From Halocatena halophila (GTDB lineage: Archaea; Halobacteriota; Halobacteria; Halobacteriales; Haloarculaceae): 64,000 nucleotides of DNA. Made by a program: the position numbers and the translations under genes. Of the stretch, positions 17,944-27,641 are shown piece by piece; position 1 is the stretch's first letter; each line of letters starts with the position of its first letter. The DNA lies in contig CP071306.1 of the NCBI GenBank assembly GCA_027563145.1, positions 1,364,001 through 1,428,000 on the forward strand, in the 5' to 3' direction. The notes under the pieces were generated by a model, which was not told the origin of the DNA, ran no database searches, and saw nothing but the letters and a program-made list of their open reading frames with translations.

Positions 17944-18728
17944 GCCTCGAGTGCGGCGTCGACGGTCGTCTCCTCGAAGATGACCTTTTCGAGTGCATCG
18001 AGAATCTGCGTCGGATTCTCACGTTGCCAGACGTTGCGTCCGACGGCAAGTCCTTTCCCCCCAGCGTCGATGACCGCCTTCACGCTCTCTAGGAACTCCC
18101 GATCGGAGGTTTTCGACCCGCCGCTCATCACGACCTTCGTTTTGCCGGCCATCTGCACGGCATGTTCCATTCCGGCTTTCGAGCCGGGGTATTTCACTTT
18201 GGCAACGTCTGCGCCAAGCTCGAGCGCAAGTCGGGAGGCGTACGCAATGACGTCGCTTTTCGTATCGTTTTTTAGCCCCTGGCCGCGCGGATACGACCAC
18301 ATCACGACGGGCATGTCGTGCGCACGCGCATCTTCCTGTATCTCACGGAACTCTTCGGTCATCTCGACCTCGTGGTTCGATCCGCCGTACAGCGTAAAGC
18401 CAACGGAGCTGGCACCAATCTCGTGGGCGTACTCGACCGAACAGTTGACAGAGCTGTCGGGTTCGCCCATCCAGAGATTTGAGGTACCGTTGAGCTTCAA
18501 CAGGAGATCGGTGTCGTCTTCGTAGGAAGGATAGTACGCCTCGGCAACCCCCTTTTGCACGGCGATCGAGGTCACTGCTGGATGTGTTGCCGCCTCGAAC
18601 GTACGGGCTGGATCTGCGCTCTCGGGGAGACCGGTGAAATCCGCCGGCCCGTGTTCGAGACCGTGATCGTACGCAAGTATGAGTACTTTGCCGTCCCGTG
18701 TGAGAGGCGTCTCGTCGATCGGGATCAT
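17940..18728 (-). CDS. fba: Fructose-bisphosphate aldolase, archaeal class I (DhnA type)
   Basis: 262 residues, a TIM barrel. Family marks: L-A-Y-D-H-G-L-E-H-G-P near residue 18-28, V-Q-K-G, then V-A-K-V-K-Y-P-G near 170 with the Schiff-base lysine, V-V-M-S-G-G-S-K (phosphate loop) and G-L-A-V-G-R-N-V-W-Q-R. It condenses DHAP and glyceraldehyde-3-phosphate in gluconeogenesis and the reverse in glycolysis. It is the first gene of a minus-strand unit with fbp (4-bp overlap). The beta-oxidation gene hbd is divergent, 147 bp away. Confidence 0.95.
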   Translation of the reverse strand: MIPIDETPLTRDGKVLILAYDHGLEHGPADFTGLPESADPARTFEAATHPAVTSIAVQKGVAEAYYPSYEDDTDLLLKLNGTSNLWMGEPDSSVNCSVEYAHEIGASSVGFTLYGGSNHEVEMTEEFREIQEDARAHDMPVVMWSYPRGQGLKNDTKSDVIAYASRLALELGADVAKVKYPGSKAGMEHAVQMAGKTKVVMSGGSKTSDREFLESVKAVIDAGGKGLAVGRNVWQRENPTQILDALEKVIFEETTVDAALEA

Positions 18729-18875
18729 AGTTCGAGTGTATCGGAGCGGCGTAATCAGTGTACCGGCATTCGATCAGAAAAATATTTACTCACTTTTGCA
18801 AGTATCTGCTTGCTAATGGGTTCTCCTGGCGTGAAAACACGGTAGGTTTAGGCCGGCGGATCGCAGAGCGAAGGT

Positions 18876-19736
18876 ATGGAGTTTCGCACGGAGATCGAGA
18901 GCGTTGCGGTTATCGGCGCTGGGACGATGGGAAGTGGGATCGCACAGGTTGTCGCCCAGGCGGGCTATGAAACGCAACTCTATGATATCGACACCGACCG
19001 CGTTGAAGCCGGCTTCGAAACGATCGAATCGAGTCTCTCGAAGCTCGTCGAGAGCGATCGACTGACAGCCACGGAATCGGAGACAACACGCGACCGAATC
19101 ACCGGCACGACGGAGCTCTCAGCGCTTTCCGACTGCGATCTGGCGATCGAGGCTGCCGTCGAGAATATGGAGATCAAACAGGAGATTTTCGCCGATCTCG
19201 ACAGCACGCTCGATTCGGACGTCATACTGGCGACAAACACGAGCACGCTGTCGGTGACTTCGATTGCGAGTGCAACGGCCCGTCCCGAACTTGTTGTGGG
19301 GCTCCATTTCATGAATCCGGTGCCGGTGATGACAGGGGTCGAGCTGGTCTCTGGGGCACACACGACCGATGCAGTCGTCGAGTTTGCGGATGAATTCGCC
19401 CAGGAACTGGGAAAGGAGACCTGGCTGTCGGACGATAAACCGGGCTTTGTCTCGAACAGAATCTTGATGCCATGGATCAACGAGGGAATTCGGGCGTATG
19501 ACGAGGGGGTTGCCACGAAAGCGGACATCGACCGCGGGATGAAACTCGGGACGAACGTTCCGATGGGCCCGCTTGAGCTTGCCGACCACATTGGTCTCGA
19601 TATCTGCCTCGATGCGACTGAAACGCTCCACGAGGAGCTTGGCGATCGGTACACCCCGGCGTATCTGCTCAAACGAAAGGTAGCAGCCGGTGACCTCGGT
19701 AAAAAGACCGGAGCGGGCTTTTACAGCTACGAGTAG
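18876..19736 (+). CDS. hbd: 3-hydroxyacyl-CoA dehydrogenase
   Basis: 286 residues. N-terminal Rossmann motif [19 protein letters not shown] for the NAD domain, catalytic-region [10 protein letters not shown] near 143 (His), and [13 protein letters not shown] near residue 190; the C-terminal domain has [12 protein letters not shown]. It oxidises 3-hydroxyacyl-CoA to 3-oxoacyl-CoA with NAD+ in beta-oxidation or works in reverse in butyrate/PHB-type routes. The acyl-CoA dehydrogenase follows 61 bp downstream and is likely co-transcribed. A possible box A lies in the divergent gap around 18843-18853. Confidence 0.94.
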   Translation: MEFRTEIESVAVIGAGTMGSGIAQVVAQAGYETQLYDIDTDRVEAGFETIESSLSKLVESDRLTATESETTRDRITGTTELSALSDCDLAIEAAVENMEIKQEIFADLDSTLDSDVILATNTSTLSVTSIASATARPELVVGLHFMNPVPVMTGVELVSGAHTTDAVVEFADEFAQELGKETWLSDDKPGFVSNRILMPWINEGIRAYDEGVATKADIDRGMKLGTNVPMGPLELADHIGLDICLDATETLHEELGDRYTPAYLLKRKVAAGDLGKKTGAGFYSYE

Positions 19737-19797
19737 GCACCACTCCCGCGCCAATCGTGATGCTAACTATCAAGAGTGGGTAGTACCCACATCAATC

Positions 19798-20937
19798 ATG
19801 GACTTTCGTTTGACAGACGAACAGCGACAGATCAAGGAGATGGTCTCGGAGTTTGTCGACGAGGAGATCGTTCCCGTCGCCGATGAGATCGACACCACCG
19901 ACGAATTCCCAACAGGGTTAGTAAGCGAAATGGGCGAGCTCGGGCTGATGGGCATGCCGTTTCCCGAGGAGTACGGCGGCGCGGGTCTGGACTATCACTC
20001 GTATGCGATCGGCCTCGCAGAGATTGCTCGTGGCAGTGGTGGACTCGGCACGGTTGTTGCGGCCCACACATCGCTGGCCGGCAACATGCTGTACGAATTT
20101 GGGTCCGAAGACCAGAAAGAGGAGTATCTGACACCGCTGGCGGCAGGGACCGACGTTGGTGCGTTTGCGCTCTCTGAGGCTCAGGCGGGAAGTGACGTGC
20201 CAGCAATGGAAACCACCGCCGAGCGCGAGGGCGACGAGTACGTGATCGACGGTGGCAAGCTCTGGATCTCGAACGGTTCGGTTGCGGATACGATCACGCT
20301 GTTTGCAAAAACCGACCCTGCGGCGGAGTCGAAGGGGATTTCATCGTTCATCGTTCGACCTGGCGAGGATGATGGCTTTTTCGTCGAAGGAACGGAGCAC
20401 AAACTCGGTGATAAGGGCTGTCCAACCGCCGAACTCCGCTTTTCGGAGCTTCGACTTCCAGCCGACCGCCGACTGGGCGAGGAAGGTGAGGGGTTCGTTC
20501 AGGCGCTCAAAACGCTTAATGGCGGCCGGATAACCATTGCTGCCCGTGGTGTCGGCATCGCACAGGCGGCACTCGATCAGGCAATCGAGTACGCAACCCA
20601 GCGTGAGCAGTTCGAGCAGCCAATCAGTGAGTTCCAGGCCATCCAGCACAAACTCGCCGACATGGACACCAAGGTGAACGCCGCTCGATTGTTGATGCAC
20701 CAGGCCGCCGATCTGAAGCTGCGCGGCGACTCGTTCATCAAAGAAGCCGCACAGGCAAAGCTCTACGCCAGCGAAGTCTCCCGAGAAGTGGCCAACGAAG
20801 GCATTCAGATCCACGGTGGCTATGGCTACACGACTGACTTTCCGGCAGAGCGCTTCTATCGAGACGCGAAACTGAACGAGATTTATGAAGGCACCAGCGA
20901 AGTGTTGCGAAACACGATCGCAAACGAACTGCTCTGA
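19798..20937 (+). CDS. acd: Acyl-CoA dehydrogenase
   Basis: 379 residues from the ATG at 19798 ([10 protein letters not shown]), the family's usual N-terminus; the frame is open further upstream but that part overlaps the region after hbd. Family marks: G-G-A-G-L-D-Y near residue 60, [11 protein letters not shown] near 122 (FAD/substrate loop), W-I-S-N-G, and G-G-Y-G-Y near 340 with the catalytic base in I-Y-E-G-T-S-E near 365. FAD enzyme that desaturates short- or medium-chain acyl-CoA. It forms a beta-oxidation pair with hbd. Chain-length preference cannot be read from sequence. Confidence 0.94.
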   Translation: MDFRLTDEQRQIKEMVSEFVDEEIVPVADEIDTTDEFPTGLVSEMGELGLMGMPFPEEYGGAGLDYHSYAIGLAEIARGSGGLGTVVAAHTSLAGNMLYEFGSEDQKEEYLTPLAAGTDVGAFALSEAQAGSDVPAMETTAEREGDEYVIDGGKLWISNGSVADTITLFAKTDPAAESKGISSFIVRPGEDDGFFVEGTEHKLGDKGCPTAELRFSELRLPADRRLGEEGEGFVQALKTLNGGRITIAARGVGIAQAALDQAIEYATQREQFEQPISEFQAIQHKLADMDTKVNAARLLMHQAADLKLRGDSFIKEAAQAKLYASEVSREVANEGIQIHGGYGYTTDFPAERFYRDAKLNEIYEGTSEVLRNTIANELL

Positions 20938-20981
20938 GCGCAATCGATAGGTTCGAACCGCTGGACCCCTGTTGTGTTGGT

Positions 20982-21236
20982 ATGCCGACCGAGACGATCA
21001 CCGCGCAGTACGAATCCACGCCAAACGAACACCGGGTGACGATTTCACACGGTGAAAAGCGCGTTACGATCGCACAGAATGCCACTGGCTATGCAATCTG
21101 TTCGGTCCGATCAGGCGGTAACGAACTGGAGCGCTACTACGCACTGGATATGGCACTTGATCACGCCGCCGAATATCTCGGTGTCGATCCGCGAGCGATC
21201 GAACTTCCCGAACAGGCCCAAACCCTGGGGATCTGA
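20982..21236 (+). CDS. Conserved small haloarchaeal protein, unknown
   Basis: 84 residues, acidic: starts M-P-T-E-T-I-T-A-Q-Y-E and has three short beta-strand-like runs (H-R-V-T-I-S-H-G, R-V-T-I-A-Q-N-A-T-G, Y-A-I-C-S-V-R) followed by a helix with Y-Y-A-L-D-M-A-L-D-H-A-A-E-Y-L-G. Soluble. It begins 44 bp after acd on the same strand and may be the tail of that transcript. No family with a known function recognised. Confidence 0.75.
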   Translation: MPTETITAQYESTPNEHRVTISHGEKRVTIAQNATGYAICSVRSGGNELERYYALDMALDHAAEYLGVDPRAIELPEQAQTLGI

Positions 21237-21377
21237 GGAGGTGTTTTCTGTCTTGCTGGCTCGTCCCAGCACTCTCAAGCTACTAATTATTTCGTTCTAA
21301 TGTATTTCTGTTCGAACAGTAAATTGTCGGTGTAGAGCTTCCAAAACGATTAATTGGTGGCCTGAACACCGATAGCT

Positions 21378-22037
21378 GTGCACGACTCACGGACAATAGT
21401 ATTTGTATTGATACTCGTAATCATGATCGCAGGCTGTAGCAGTGTGATTCCTCAACCCGACGCACCCAGTGGAGGGATAGATGATGAAAGCATTGGGACT
21501 CCAACACCCACATCGGTCGATTCGACAGCCCCTGGACCTGCAGAAACCAAAGCGGGTAACACTGAATCGACAGCAGAGAGTGGACCGCTGACGCCGGCGA
21601 CGAACACATCGGAGTTTGAACGACCAACACCGCCGAAATCCCCCGAATCAAAACCTCAATCGCGCATTCACTCCGTTCGGTTCAGTCACCGTGAACCGTC
21701 TCCAAACGGCAGCGGATACGCAGATTTCGATCTGTTCGTTCGTGCGAATACGACGATGCGAAATGTGGACCCAGAACCCGACGTGGACGGTGAGCCGTAC
21801 TTCTACGTCACCGTTGAAGGCAACGGTGTGAGCCGGGCGAGCGTTCCGTACCGCGACAACGGCACGTTCGGTCTCGAAGTGCCAGTAAGGGCACTCACTC
21901 CCCATTCTGCGGGAACGCTTTCGGTCTCAGTTGGGCTCTACGATGTGGATCATGCCCACGATGATCATTACGACTCCTGGAACGGAACGATCGAGTATAC
22001 CCCAGCAAACGGTCCAGTGTCTACTGGACTTTCCTGA
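21378..22037 (+). CDS. Predicted lipoprotein with beta-sandwich domain
   Basis: 219 residues from a GTG at 21378. The N-terminal hydrophobic helix ends in M-I-A-G-C at residues 16-20, a lipobox. Residues 25-90 are a Thr/Ser/Pro-rich linker, typical of haloarchaeal surface lipoproteins. Residues 95-215 are a beta-rich domain (F-D-L-F-V-R-A-N-T-T-M-R-N-V, Y-F-Y-V-T-V-E-G, G-L-E-V-P-V-R-A-L, S-V-S-V-G-L-Y-D-V-D-H), which looks like a CARDB- or Ig-like fold. Extracellular, membrane-tethered; function unknown. It ends 48 bp before the convergent thioredoxin-fold gene. Confidence 0.75.
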   Translation: MHDSRTIVFVLILVIMIAGCSSVIPQPDAPSGGIDDESIGTPTPTSVDSTAPGPAETKAGNTESTAESGPLTPATNTSEFERPTPPKSPESKPQSRIHSVRFSHREPSPNGSGYADFDLFVRANTTMRNVDPEPDVDGEPYFYVTVEGNGVSRASVPYRDNGTFGLEVPVRALTPHSAGTLSVSVGLYDVDHAHDDHYDSWNGTIEYTPANGPVSTGLS

Positions 22038-22084
22038 ACGGGGACACCGGAAATTTCGGTGCTAGAACGCGAAAATCGTGTCGT

Positions 22085-23215
22085 TCACCGACGTCCACAA
22101 ACGCCGGAGATTGCGTCTTCGGTGACAGTGCTCGAATCCTTTGCGGATGCAGATTTTGCCTCGATGGTGTTGGACGAGACAGTTGCACCGATGTCGTCGA
22201 GACTGACCTCGGAGCCGTTTTTCACGACCGTGATTGGCTGTGTGACGACGAGATCGGTAACCTCACCAGTGTAGGTGTAGGTGTCTTCCCACGGACCGAG
22301 GCCGCCCTTTGCGGTCGAGCCGTCGATCGTGTCGGAGTCCTCAAGCGAGGAGTCCATTGCACGACTCTGTTCGAATTCGCCCGAAACGGTGAGCTGATAG
22401 TCTGCCCAGCCCTGCACGTTGGAGCCGTCGAGCGTGATCGTGTTCGTCGAGCTTCCAGAGCTGCTGGTCGATCCTTTCGTGACCTCCTCGGAGTCCTGCT
22501 TTGGCTTGTAGGTAGCAGCCGAAGAGATATTTGCCGCGATGAAATCGATCGTGCTCTCGGCACCGTTTTTCTGTGGACCGACCACAGTCTGCCCACCGAT
22601 CTCGAGCGTTGGGGTGTGTGGAATCTTCAGGTCCTCAGAATCAGCGTGCGAATCTTTCACGAGGCTGTCGTACTTTCCGTTTTCGGCCGCAGCGACGACC
22701 TCGGAGATGTTGTCTACGCCAGCCTGGGACATGCGTCCTTCGAGCGAGCTCGGCGTCACTGTACCCGAAACCAGGTCGTCGAACATGTTCTCGAAGAGCG
22801 TCCAGTACGAATCGGGATCTTCCTCCCAGACACCGAGCGTCGTTGCGCTGATTTCTGGGTCGCTCGAGGAAATGAATCCTCCCGACGTGCCGTGAGTCGT
22901 TCCGCGCCCATATGGGTCGTACGAAATCGTACGGAAGCGGAAGTTCAGCTTGTCGGTTTGTACGAGCTCATCAACGATGTGTGGCAACACACTCTTGACG
23001 AACTCCTGTGTGAACGGACATTTGAAGTTCCCGTACAGCGTTGCCGTCGGGTTGTCCGGGCTCTTTCCCATCGTTGGGTAGAGAAACGATGCGTTGTCTG
23101 GAACAGGCGCGTTGTGCACATCGGTTTTAGCACTCGCCGTACCAGCACCGGCAGCGACACTTGTTACCGCAGCGCTGCCAGTAACTGCCAGGAACTTTCG
23201 ACGTGATGGCTTCAT
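22085..23215 (-). CDS. Tat-exported DsbA-like thioredoxin-fold protein
   Basis: 376 residues. Tat signal with S-R-R-K-F-L-A-V-T-G at residues 4-13 and a following A-rich hydrophobic stretch; cleavage after A-S-A is plausible. Residues 45-235 are a DsbA-like thioredoxin domain: T-L-Y-G-N-F-K-C-P-F-T-Q-E-F at the first strand-turn, and I-P-H-T-P-T-L-E-I-G-G with the cis-Pro near 200. The active site is C-P-F-T, so it has one Cys where CXXC is expected; the only other Cys lies four residues from the end. The C-terminal 120 residues are Ser/Thr-rich plus a beta domain. It probably acts outside the membrane; redox chemistry would have to be monothiol. Confidence 0.82.
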   Translation of the reverse strand: MKPSRRKFLAVTGSAAVTSVAAGAGTASAKTDVHNAPVPDNASFLYPTMGKSPDNPTATLYGNFKCPFTQEFVKSVLPHIVDELVQTDKLNFRFRTISYDPYGRGTTHGTSGGFISSSDPEISATTLGVWEEDPDSYWTLFENMFDDLVSGTVTPSSLEGRMSQAGVDNISEVVAAAENGKYDSLVKDSHADSEDLKIPHTPTLEIGGQTVVGPQKNGAESTIDFIAANISSAATYKPKQDSEEVTKGSTSSSGSSTNTITLDGSNVQGWADYQLTVSGEFEQSRAMDSSLEDSDTIDGSTAKGGLGPWEDTYTYTGEVTDLVVTQPITVVKNGSEVSLDDIGATVSSNTIEAKSASAKDSSTVTEDAISGVCGRR

Positions 23216-23736
23216 CCGGCTAACACTCCTCCGAACAGGACTAAAAAGGGGGCCGGTCGTTTACCGACATTTCAGGCCAATTCAGACCGTTGCAACTGTT
23301 GCAAACGATTGTTTAATCGCAAGACGGCGGAGCTTTTGCACTGATTAAATTGTGGTTGTCAAAATGCCTCCAAGTGGCCGGTTAATCACTGGATATGGCG
23401 ATGGAATCACCCCCTTCATATTATTACTTCTTGTTAGAGTGTTGATTAAATGTGGTACTGTAATGAGGCGCGAAGGGGGCCGACCGGCTTTTCCTTCCGG
23501 GCGATCAATTGGAAGGTCCGTTTGCAACTGCTCGTTTACACAGGTCGGTTGGGAAATGGTCCACGGAGTGGGGTGCGTAACTGACGTGAGTTTGGGCGTG
23601 GATGTAACTCTCTTAACCAGATCTCACGAATAGATGGCTCACCATTGTGCACAGTAGAATTGACAGCAGTCGCTGATCGATTGCTCGGCAACATACGAAC
23701 TACACACTAAGAACATTACTGCGAAAGGAATTGAAG
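23216..23736. other. 521-bp intergenic region with GTTGCAA(A)C elements
   Basis: No convincing coding sequence. Three related short elements occur: GTTGCAAC (23289-23296, a perfect palindrome), GTTGCAAAC (23298-23306) and its inverse GTTTGCAAC (23520-23528). The first two lie side by side about 75 bp upstream of the DsbA-like gene. The middle is A+T-rich (23400-23450) and could hold promoter elements. Confidence 0.4.
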
Positions 23737-23809
23737 CGCCCGAGGCGGGATTTGAACCCGCGTCACGACCGTGACAGGGTCGTATGATGGGCCACTACAC
23801 CACCCGGGC
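23737..23809 (-). tRNA. tRNA-Asp (GUC anticodon)
   Basis: On the minus strand: acceptor GCCCGGG (23809-23803) pairs with CTCGGGC (23744-23738) with one G-T pair, discriminator G at 23737; anticodon stem CGACC/GGTCG around loop CTGTCAC (anticodon GTC); T-arm GCGGG-TTTGAAT-CCCGC. CCA is not encoded. It lies upstream of the rpo operon on the opposite strand. Confidence 0.94.
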
Positions 23810-23933
23810 TGCCTGCATTCCATTGTATTCCCGACTTCCATTTAAGGCTTTCCAATCGATCGTGTGCTGGTACTGACTGGCGTGCCAAAAACTGGTATAT
23901 CGCCAGCGAGCGGGCTGCTGACCGTCGGTAGTA

Positions 23934-23944
23934 AGGCTTATGCC
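23934..23944 (+). promoter_or_regulatory. Possible box A (TATA) of the rpo operon
   Basis: AGGCTTATGCC resembles a weak haloarchaeal TATA box; a start site about 25 bp downstream would leave a leader of roughly 45 nt before rpoH at 24010. Inference from spacing and base composition only. Confidence 0.3.
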
Positions 23945-24009
23945 GGTTGGTCCGATATGCCTCTGTAGTATCTCGAGATAGCCTTCTCCATCACTGGCCA
24001 GAGACACAC

Positions 24010-24240
24010 ATGGTAGACGCAACCGAACACGAGCTCGTCCCAGAGCATCACCTCGTAGAAGAGGAGAGGCTCGAAGAAATCCTTGACGAGTACAACATTG
24101 ACCGCACAGATCTTCCAAAAATAAAACGACTTGATCCGGCCCTTCGGGATGTCGATGCAGAAGCCGGAGACGTCATTCGAATCGAACGTGATTCACGAAC
24201 CACTGACACCGCGATCGTATACCGACTGGTAATAGAATGA
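24010..24240 (+). CDS. rpoH: RNA polymerase subunit H (Rpo5)
   Basis: 76 residues from the ATG at 24010 ([13 protein letters not shown]), the usual haloarchaeal start; a longer in-frame reading from 23947 would add 21 untypical residues. Family marks: V-P-E-H-x-L-V, then [11 protein letters not shown] and [10 protein letters not shown] near the C-terminus. H corresponds to the C-terminal domain of eukaryotic Rpb5 and sits on the downstream DNA jaw of the polymerase. First gene of the operon; overlaps rpoB'' by 4 bp. Confidence 0.95.
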   Translation: MVDATEHELVPEHHLVEEERLEEILDEYNIDRTDLPKIKRLDPALRDVDAEAGDVIRIERDSRTTDTAIVYRLVIE

Positions 24241-25802
24241 ACAGGGAAAGTAGACGCGCAATCTCTCGGGAATATTTCTCTCGTGATCGACTCGCAGCGC
24301 ATCACTTCCGATCGTTCAACGCCTTTCTCAACCGGGGGATGCAGGAAGTGGTTGATGAAAAGGAGACGATCGACACCGACATCGGGGATAAGGAAGGCCA
24401 GGAGCCAGTGTGGGTTGAGCTTGGCAACGTCCGAGTGACCACGCCGCGCGTGCGTGAAGCCGATGGCTCCGAAGAGCTGCAGTATCCCCAGGAAGCACGG
24501 CTGCGAAACATAACGTACGCTGCACCGGTGTTCATGGAGATGACCATCGTTCGCGGCGGTGCAGACGAAGAAGAGCACATCGTCGATCAGTCCGAGACGA
24601 AAGTCGGACGCATGCCGATCATGGTGGGCTCAGAAAAATGCAACATCACTGGATTCTCCGATGAAGAACTGATCGAGATCGGCGAGGATCCTGCCGATCC
24701 TGGTGGCTATTTCATCGTCAACGGCTCCGAACGGGTGTTGATGACCTCCGAGGATCTGGCACCGAATAAGATTCTTGCAGAGGAAGACACGAAATACGGC
24801 GAAACAATTCAGGTAGCAAAAACGTTCTCACAGCGCCGTGGCTATCGCGCGCTCGTGCTGTGTGAGCGAAACAGGGAGGGACTGCTCGAAGTGTCGTTCC
24901 CCTCTGTTTCTGGCTCGATCAACTTCGTGACGCTCGTGCGAGCGCTCGGGCTCGAATCGGACGAAGAGATCGTCCACCGGGTCAGCGACGACCCCGAGGT
25001 CGTCAAATTCATGCTGGAGAACCTAGAGGCCGCAGAAGTGCAATCGACGACCGAAGCCATCGAGGCACTCGGTCAGCGCGTCGCACAGGGCCAGGGGAAA
25101 AATTATCAGCTCAAACGCGCCAACTACGTCATCGATCGCTATCTCCTCCCACATCTCCATGAGGACGGCATCGACGAAGAGGAGGTTCGGCTCAACAAGG
25201 CGTTTTACCTCTGTCGGATGGCAGAAGCGTGTTTCGAACTCGCGCTCGGTCGTCGCGAGGCAGACGACAAAGACCACTACGCGAACAAGCGCCTGAAGGT
25301 GTCTGGCGATCTAATGCGTGATCTGTTCCGCACCGCGCTGAACAAGCTCGCACGCGACGTGAAATACCAGCTCGAGCGTGCGAACATGCGTAATCGACAG
25401 CTTTCGGTGAACACGGTCGTTCGGTCCGACGTGTTGACCGAGCGGCTCGAACATCCGATCGCTACGGGCAACTGGGTCGGTGGTCGATCGGGGGTTTCAC
25501 AGCTCGTCGACCGGACGGATTACATGGGCGTCCTCTCTCACTTGCGCCGGCTCAGAAGCCCGCTTTCGAGAAGCCAGCCCCACTTCGAGGCACGAGATCT
25601 ACACGCCACCCAGTGGGGACGGATCTGCCCGTCAGAAACGCCTGAGGGGCCAAACTGTGGGTTGGTGAAAAACTTCGCACAGGCAATGGAGCTGTCACAG
25701 AACGTCGAGGACGAACGCACACTCAAACGTGAGCTGTCGGCCATGGGTGTCAGGGGGATCGCCGGGCTCGACACGCTCGAACGCTCCGCAGCGGGCGACT
25801 AA
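24237..25802 (+). CDS. rpoB2: RNA polymerase subunit B'' (N-terminal half of the second-largest subunit)
   Basis: 521 residues, beginning [20 protein letters not shown], with 4-bp overlap to rpoH. Typical marks: [10 protein letters not shown] near residue 25, [10 protein letters not shown] near 160 and the C-terminal [17 protein letters not shown]. It forms the protrusion and lobe region of the polymerase. In euryarchaea the B subunit is split here from B'. No intein is present: length and spacing are normal. B' follows after 9 bp. Confidence 0.97.
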   Translation: MNRESRRAISREYFSRDRLAAHHFRSFNAFLNRGMQEVVDEKETIDTDIGDKEGQEPVWVELGNVRVTTPRVREADGSEELQYPQEARLRNITYAAPVFMEMTIVRGGADEEEHIVDQSETKVGRMPIMVGSEKCNITGFSDEELIEIGEDPADPGGYFIVNGSERVLMTSEDLAPNKILAEEDTKYGETIQVAKTFSQRRGYRALVLCERNREGLLEVSFPSVSGSINFVTLVRALGLESDEEIVHRVSDDPEVVKFMLENLEAAEVQSTTEAIEALGQRVAQGQGKNYQLKRANYVIDRYLLPHLHEDGIDEEEVRLNKAFYLCRMAEACFELALGRREADDKDHYANKRLKVSGDLMRDLFRTALNKLARDVKYQLERANMRNRQLSVNTVVRSDVLTERLEHPIATGNWVGGRSGVSQLVDRTDYMGVLSHLRRLRSPLSRSQPHFEARDLHATQWGRICPSETPEGPNCGLVKNFAQAMELSQNVEDERTLKRELSAMGVRGIAGLDTLERSAAGD

Positions 25803-25811
25803 CACCGAATC

Positions 25812-27641
25812 ATGAGTAGTCAGGGACAAGACGCGAAAGTCTACGTTAACGGGAGTTTGATCGGCACACACCCCGAGCCAGAGCGGCTCGCGAGCGACAT
25901 CCGCGAAGCACGGCGGCGCGGTGACATCGGCGAGATGGTGAACGTTGCCGTCAAAAAGCGCACGGGCGAGGTAATCATCAACGCCGATGCGGGTCGGGCA
26001 CGGCGCCCACTCATTGTCGTTGAGAACGGCGAACCACGGGTCACCGATGCGGATATCGAAGCGGTGAAAAACGATGAGATGGAGTTCGAGGATCTCATCA
26101 ACACCGGCGCGGTCGAGTTCATCGACGCCGAGGAAGAAGAAGACATCTACGTCGCCGTCGATGAGGACGACCTCACGACCGACCACACACACCTCGAAAT
26201 CGATCCACAGCTGATGTTCGGCATTGGTGCCGGCATGATTCCATATCCCGAACACAACGCCTCGCCGCGTATTACGATGGGTTCGGGAATGATCAAACAG
26301 TCGCTGGGGCTGCCGTCGGCGAACTATCGAATTCGTCCGGACACCCGCCAGCATCTGTTGCACTACCCACAGCTCTCGATGGTCAAAACCCAGACCACCG
26401 AACAGATCGGCTATGACGACCGGCCTGCTGCACAGAACTTCGTCGTTGCCGTGATGTCGTATGAGGGGTTCAACATCGAGGATGCGCTAGTGTTGAACAA
26501 GGGGAGTGTCGATCGCGCACTCGCGCGATCACACTTCTTTAGAACGTACGAGGGTGAAGAACGGCGCTATCCGGGCGGCCAGGAGGACCACTTCGAAATT
26601 CCGGACGATGAGGTGCGTGGCGCACGCGGTGAGGAAGCCTACGCACACCTCGACGAGGACGGTCTGGTCAATCCGGAGACTGACGTTGACGAGAATGACG
26701 TCCTGCTCGGTAAGACCAGCCCGCCACGATTTCTCGAAGAGCCCGACGACATGGGCGGACTCGGCCGACAGAAACGCCGTGAAACCAGCGTAACGATGCG
26801 TTCTGGCGAGAACGGTGTCGTCGATACGGTCACGCTGATGGAAGGCGAAGACGGCTCGAAGCTCTCGAAGGTCAGCGTCCGTGACGAACGGATTCCAGAG
26901 CTTGGCGATAAGTTCGCTTCCCGACACGGTCAGAAGGGTGTGATCGGTCACATCGCACCACAGGAGGATATGCCGTTCACACAGGACGGCGTGGTTCCTG
27001 ACCTGGTTCTCAATCCTCACGCTTTGCCCTCCCGGATGACGGTGGGCCACGTGCTGGAGATGCTCGGTGGCAAAGTCGGCGCACTCGAAGGCCGACGTGT
27101 CGATGGAACCGCGTTCCAGGGCGAGGACGAAGAAGAACTGCGGTCGGCGCTCGTCGATCACGGCTTTGAGTCCAGCGGCAAGGAAATCATGTACTCCGGT
27201 GTCACCGGCGAACAGATTGACGCGGAGATCTTCGTCGGCGTGATTTTCTATCAGAAGCTCTATCACATGGTCTCCAACAAGATTCACGCCCGCTCTCGTG
27301 GGCCGGTGCAGGTGCTGACCCGCCAACCCACCGAGGGTCGCGCCCGCGAAGGCGGACTGCGTGTTGGAGAGATGGAACGCGATGTGCTGATCGGTCACGG
27401 CGCAGCGATGGCGCTCAAAGAACGGCTGCTGGACGAATCCGACCGCGAGAAAGTGTACATCAGCGCCGAAACAGGCATGGTCGCCGTCAACGACGTGAAC
27501 CAGCACCGGGTGTACGACCCGCTTACTGGCGACGAAGGAGACATCCACGAGGTGGAGATCAGCTACGCGTTCAAGTTGTTGCTCGATGAGATGATGGCGC
27601 TCGGCATTCGACCACGACTCAATCTGGAGGACGCAGTATAA
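25812..27641 (+). CDS. rpoB1: RNA polymerase subunit B' (C-terminal half of the second-largest subunit)
   Basis: 609 residues. Marks: V-Y-V-N-G at the start, [17 protein letters not shown] near residue 215, [12 protein letters not shown] near 370 (hybrid-binding and catalytic-region lysines), H-M-V[11 protein letters not shown] near 485. No intein. In the clamp segment near residue 550 the four zinc cysteines normal for Rpb2-type subunits are missing: the frame reads Y-I-S-A-E-T-G-M and later Y-D-P-L-T-G-D just before S-Y-A-F-K-L-L. The stop TAA shares a base with the next start (TAATG), giving coupled translation. Confidence 0.97.
   Translation: MSSQGQDAKVYVNGSLIGTHPEPERLASDIREARRRGDIGEMVNVAVKKRTGEVIINADAGRARRPLIVVENGEPRVTDADIEAVKNDEMEFEDLINTGAVEFIDAEEEEDIYVAVDEDDLTTDHTHLEIDPQLMFGIGAGMIPYPEHNASPRITMGSGMIKQSLGLPSANYRIRPDTRQHLLHYPQLSMVKTQTTEQIGYDDRPAAQNFVVAVMSYEGFNIEDALVLNKGSVDRALARSHFFRTYEGEERRYPGGQEDHFEIPDDEVRGARGEEAYAHLDEDGLVNPETDVDENDVLLGKTSPPRFLEEPDDMGGLGRQKRRETSVTMRSGENGVVDTVTLMEGEDGSKLSKVSVRDERIPELGDKFASRHGQKGVIGHIAPQEDMPFTQDGVVPDLVLNPHALPSRMTVGHVLEMLGGKVGALEGRRVDGTAFQGEDEEELRSALVDHGFESSGKEIMYSGVTGEQIDAEIFVGVIFYQKLYHMVSNKIHARSRGPVQVLTRQPTEGRAREGGLRVGEMERDVLIGHGAAMALKERLLDESDREKVYISAETGMVAVNDVNQHRVYDPLTGDEGDIHEVEISYAFKLLLDEMMALGIRPRLNLEDAV

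Noticed and set aside
23352-23633. Plus-strand frame of 93 codons in the gap before tRNA-Asp
   Set aside because: Composition is unlike haloarchaeal proteins (few acidic residues, many Gly/Arg/Val), no domain, and it crosses A+T-rich promoter-like DNA.
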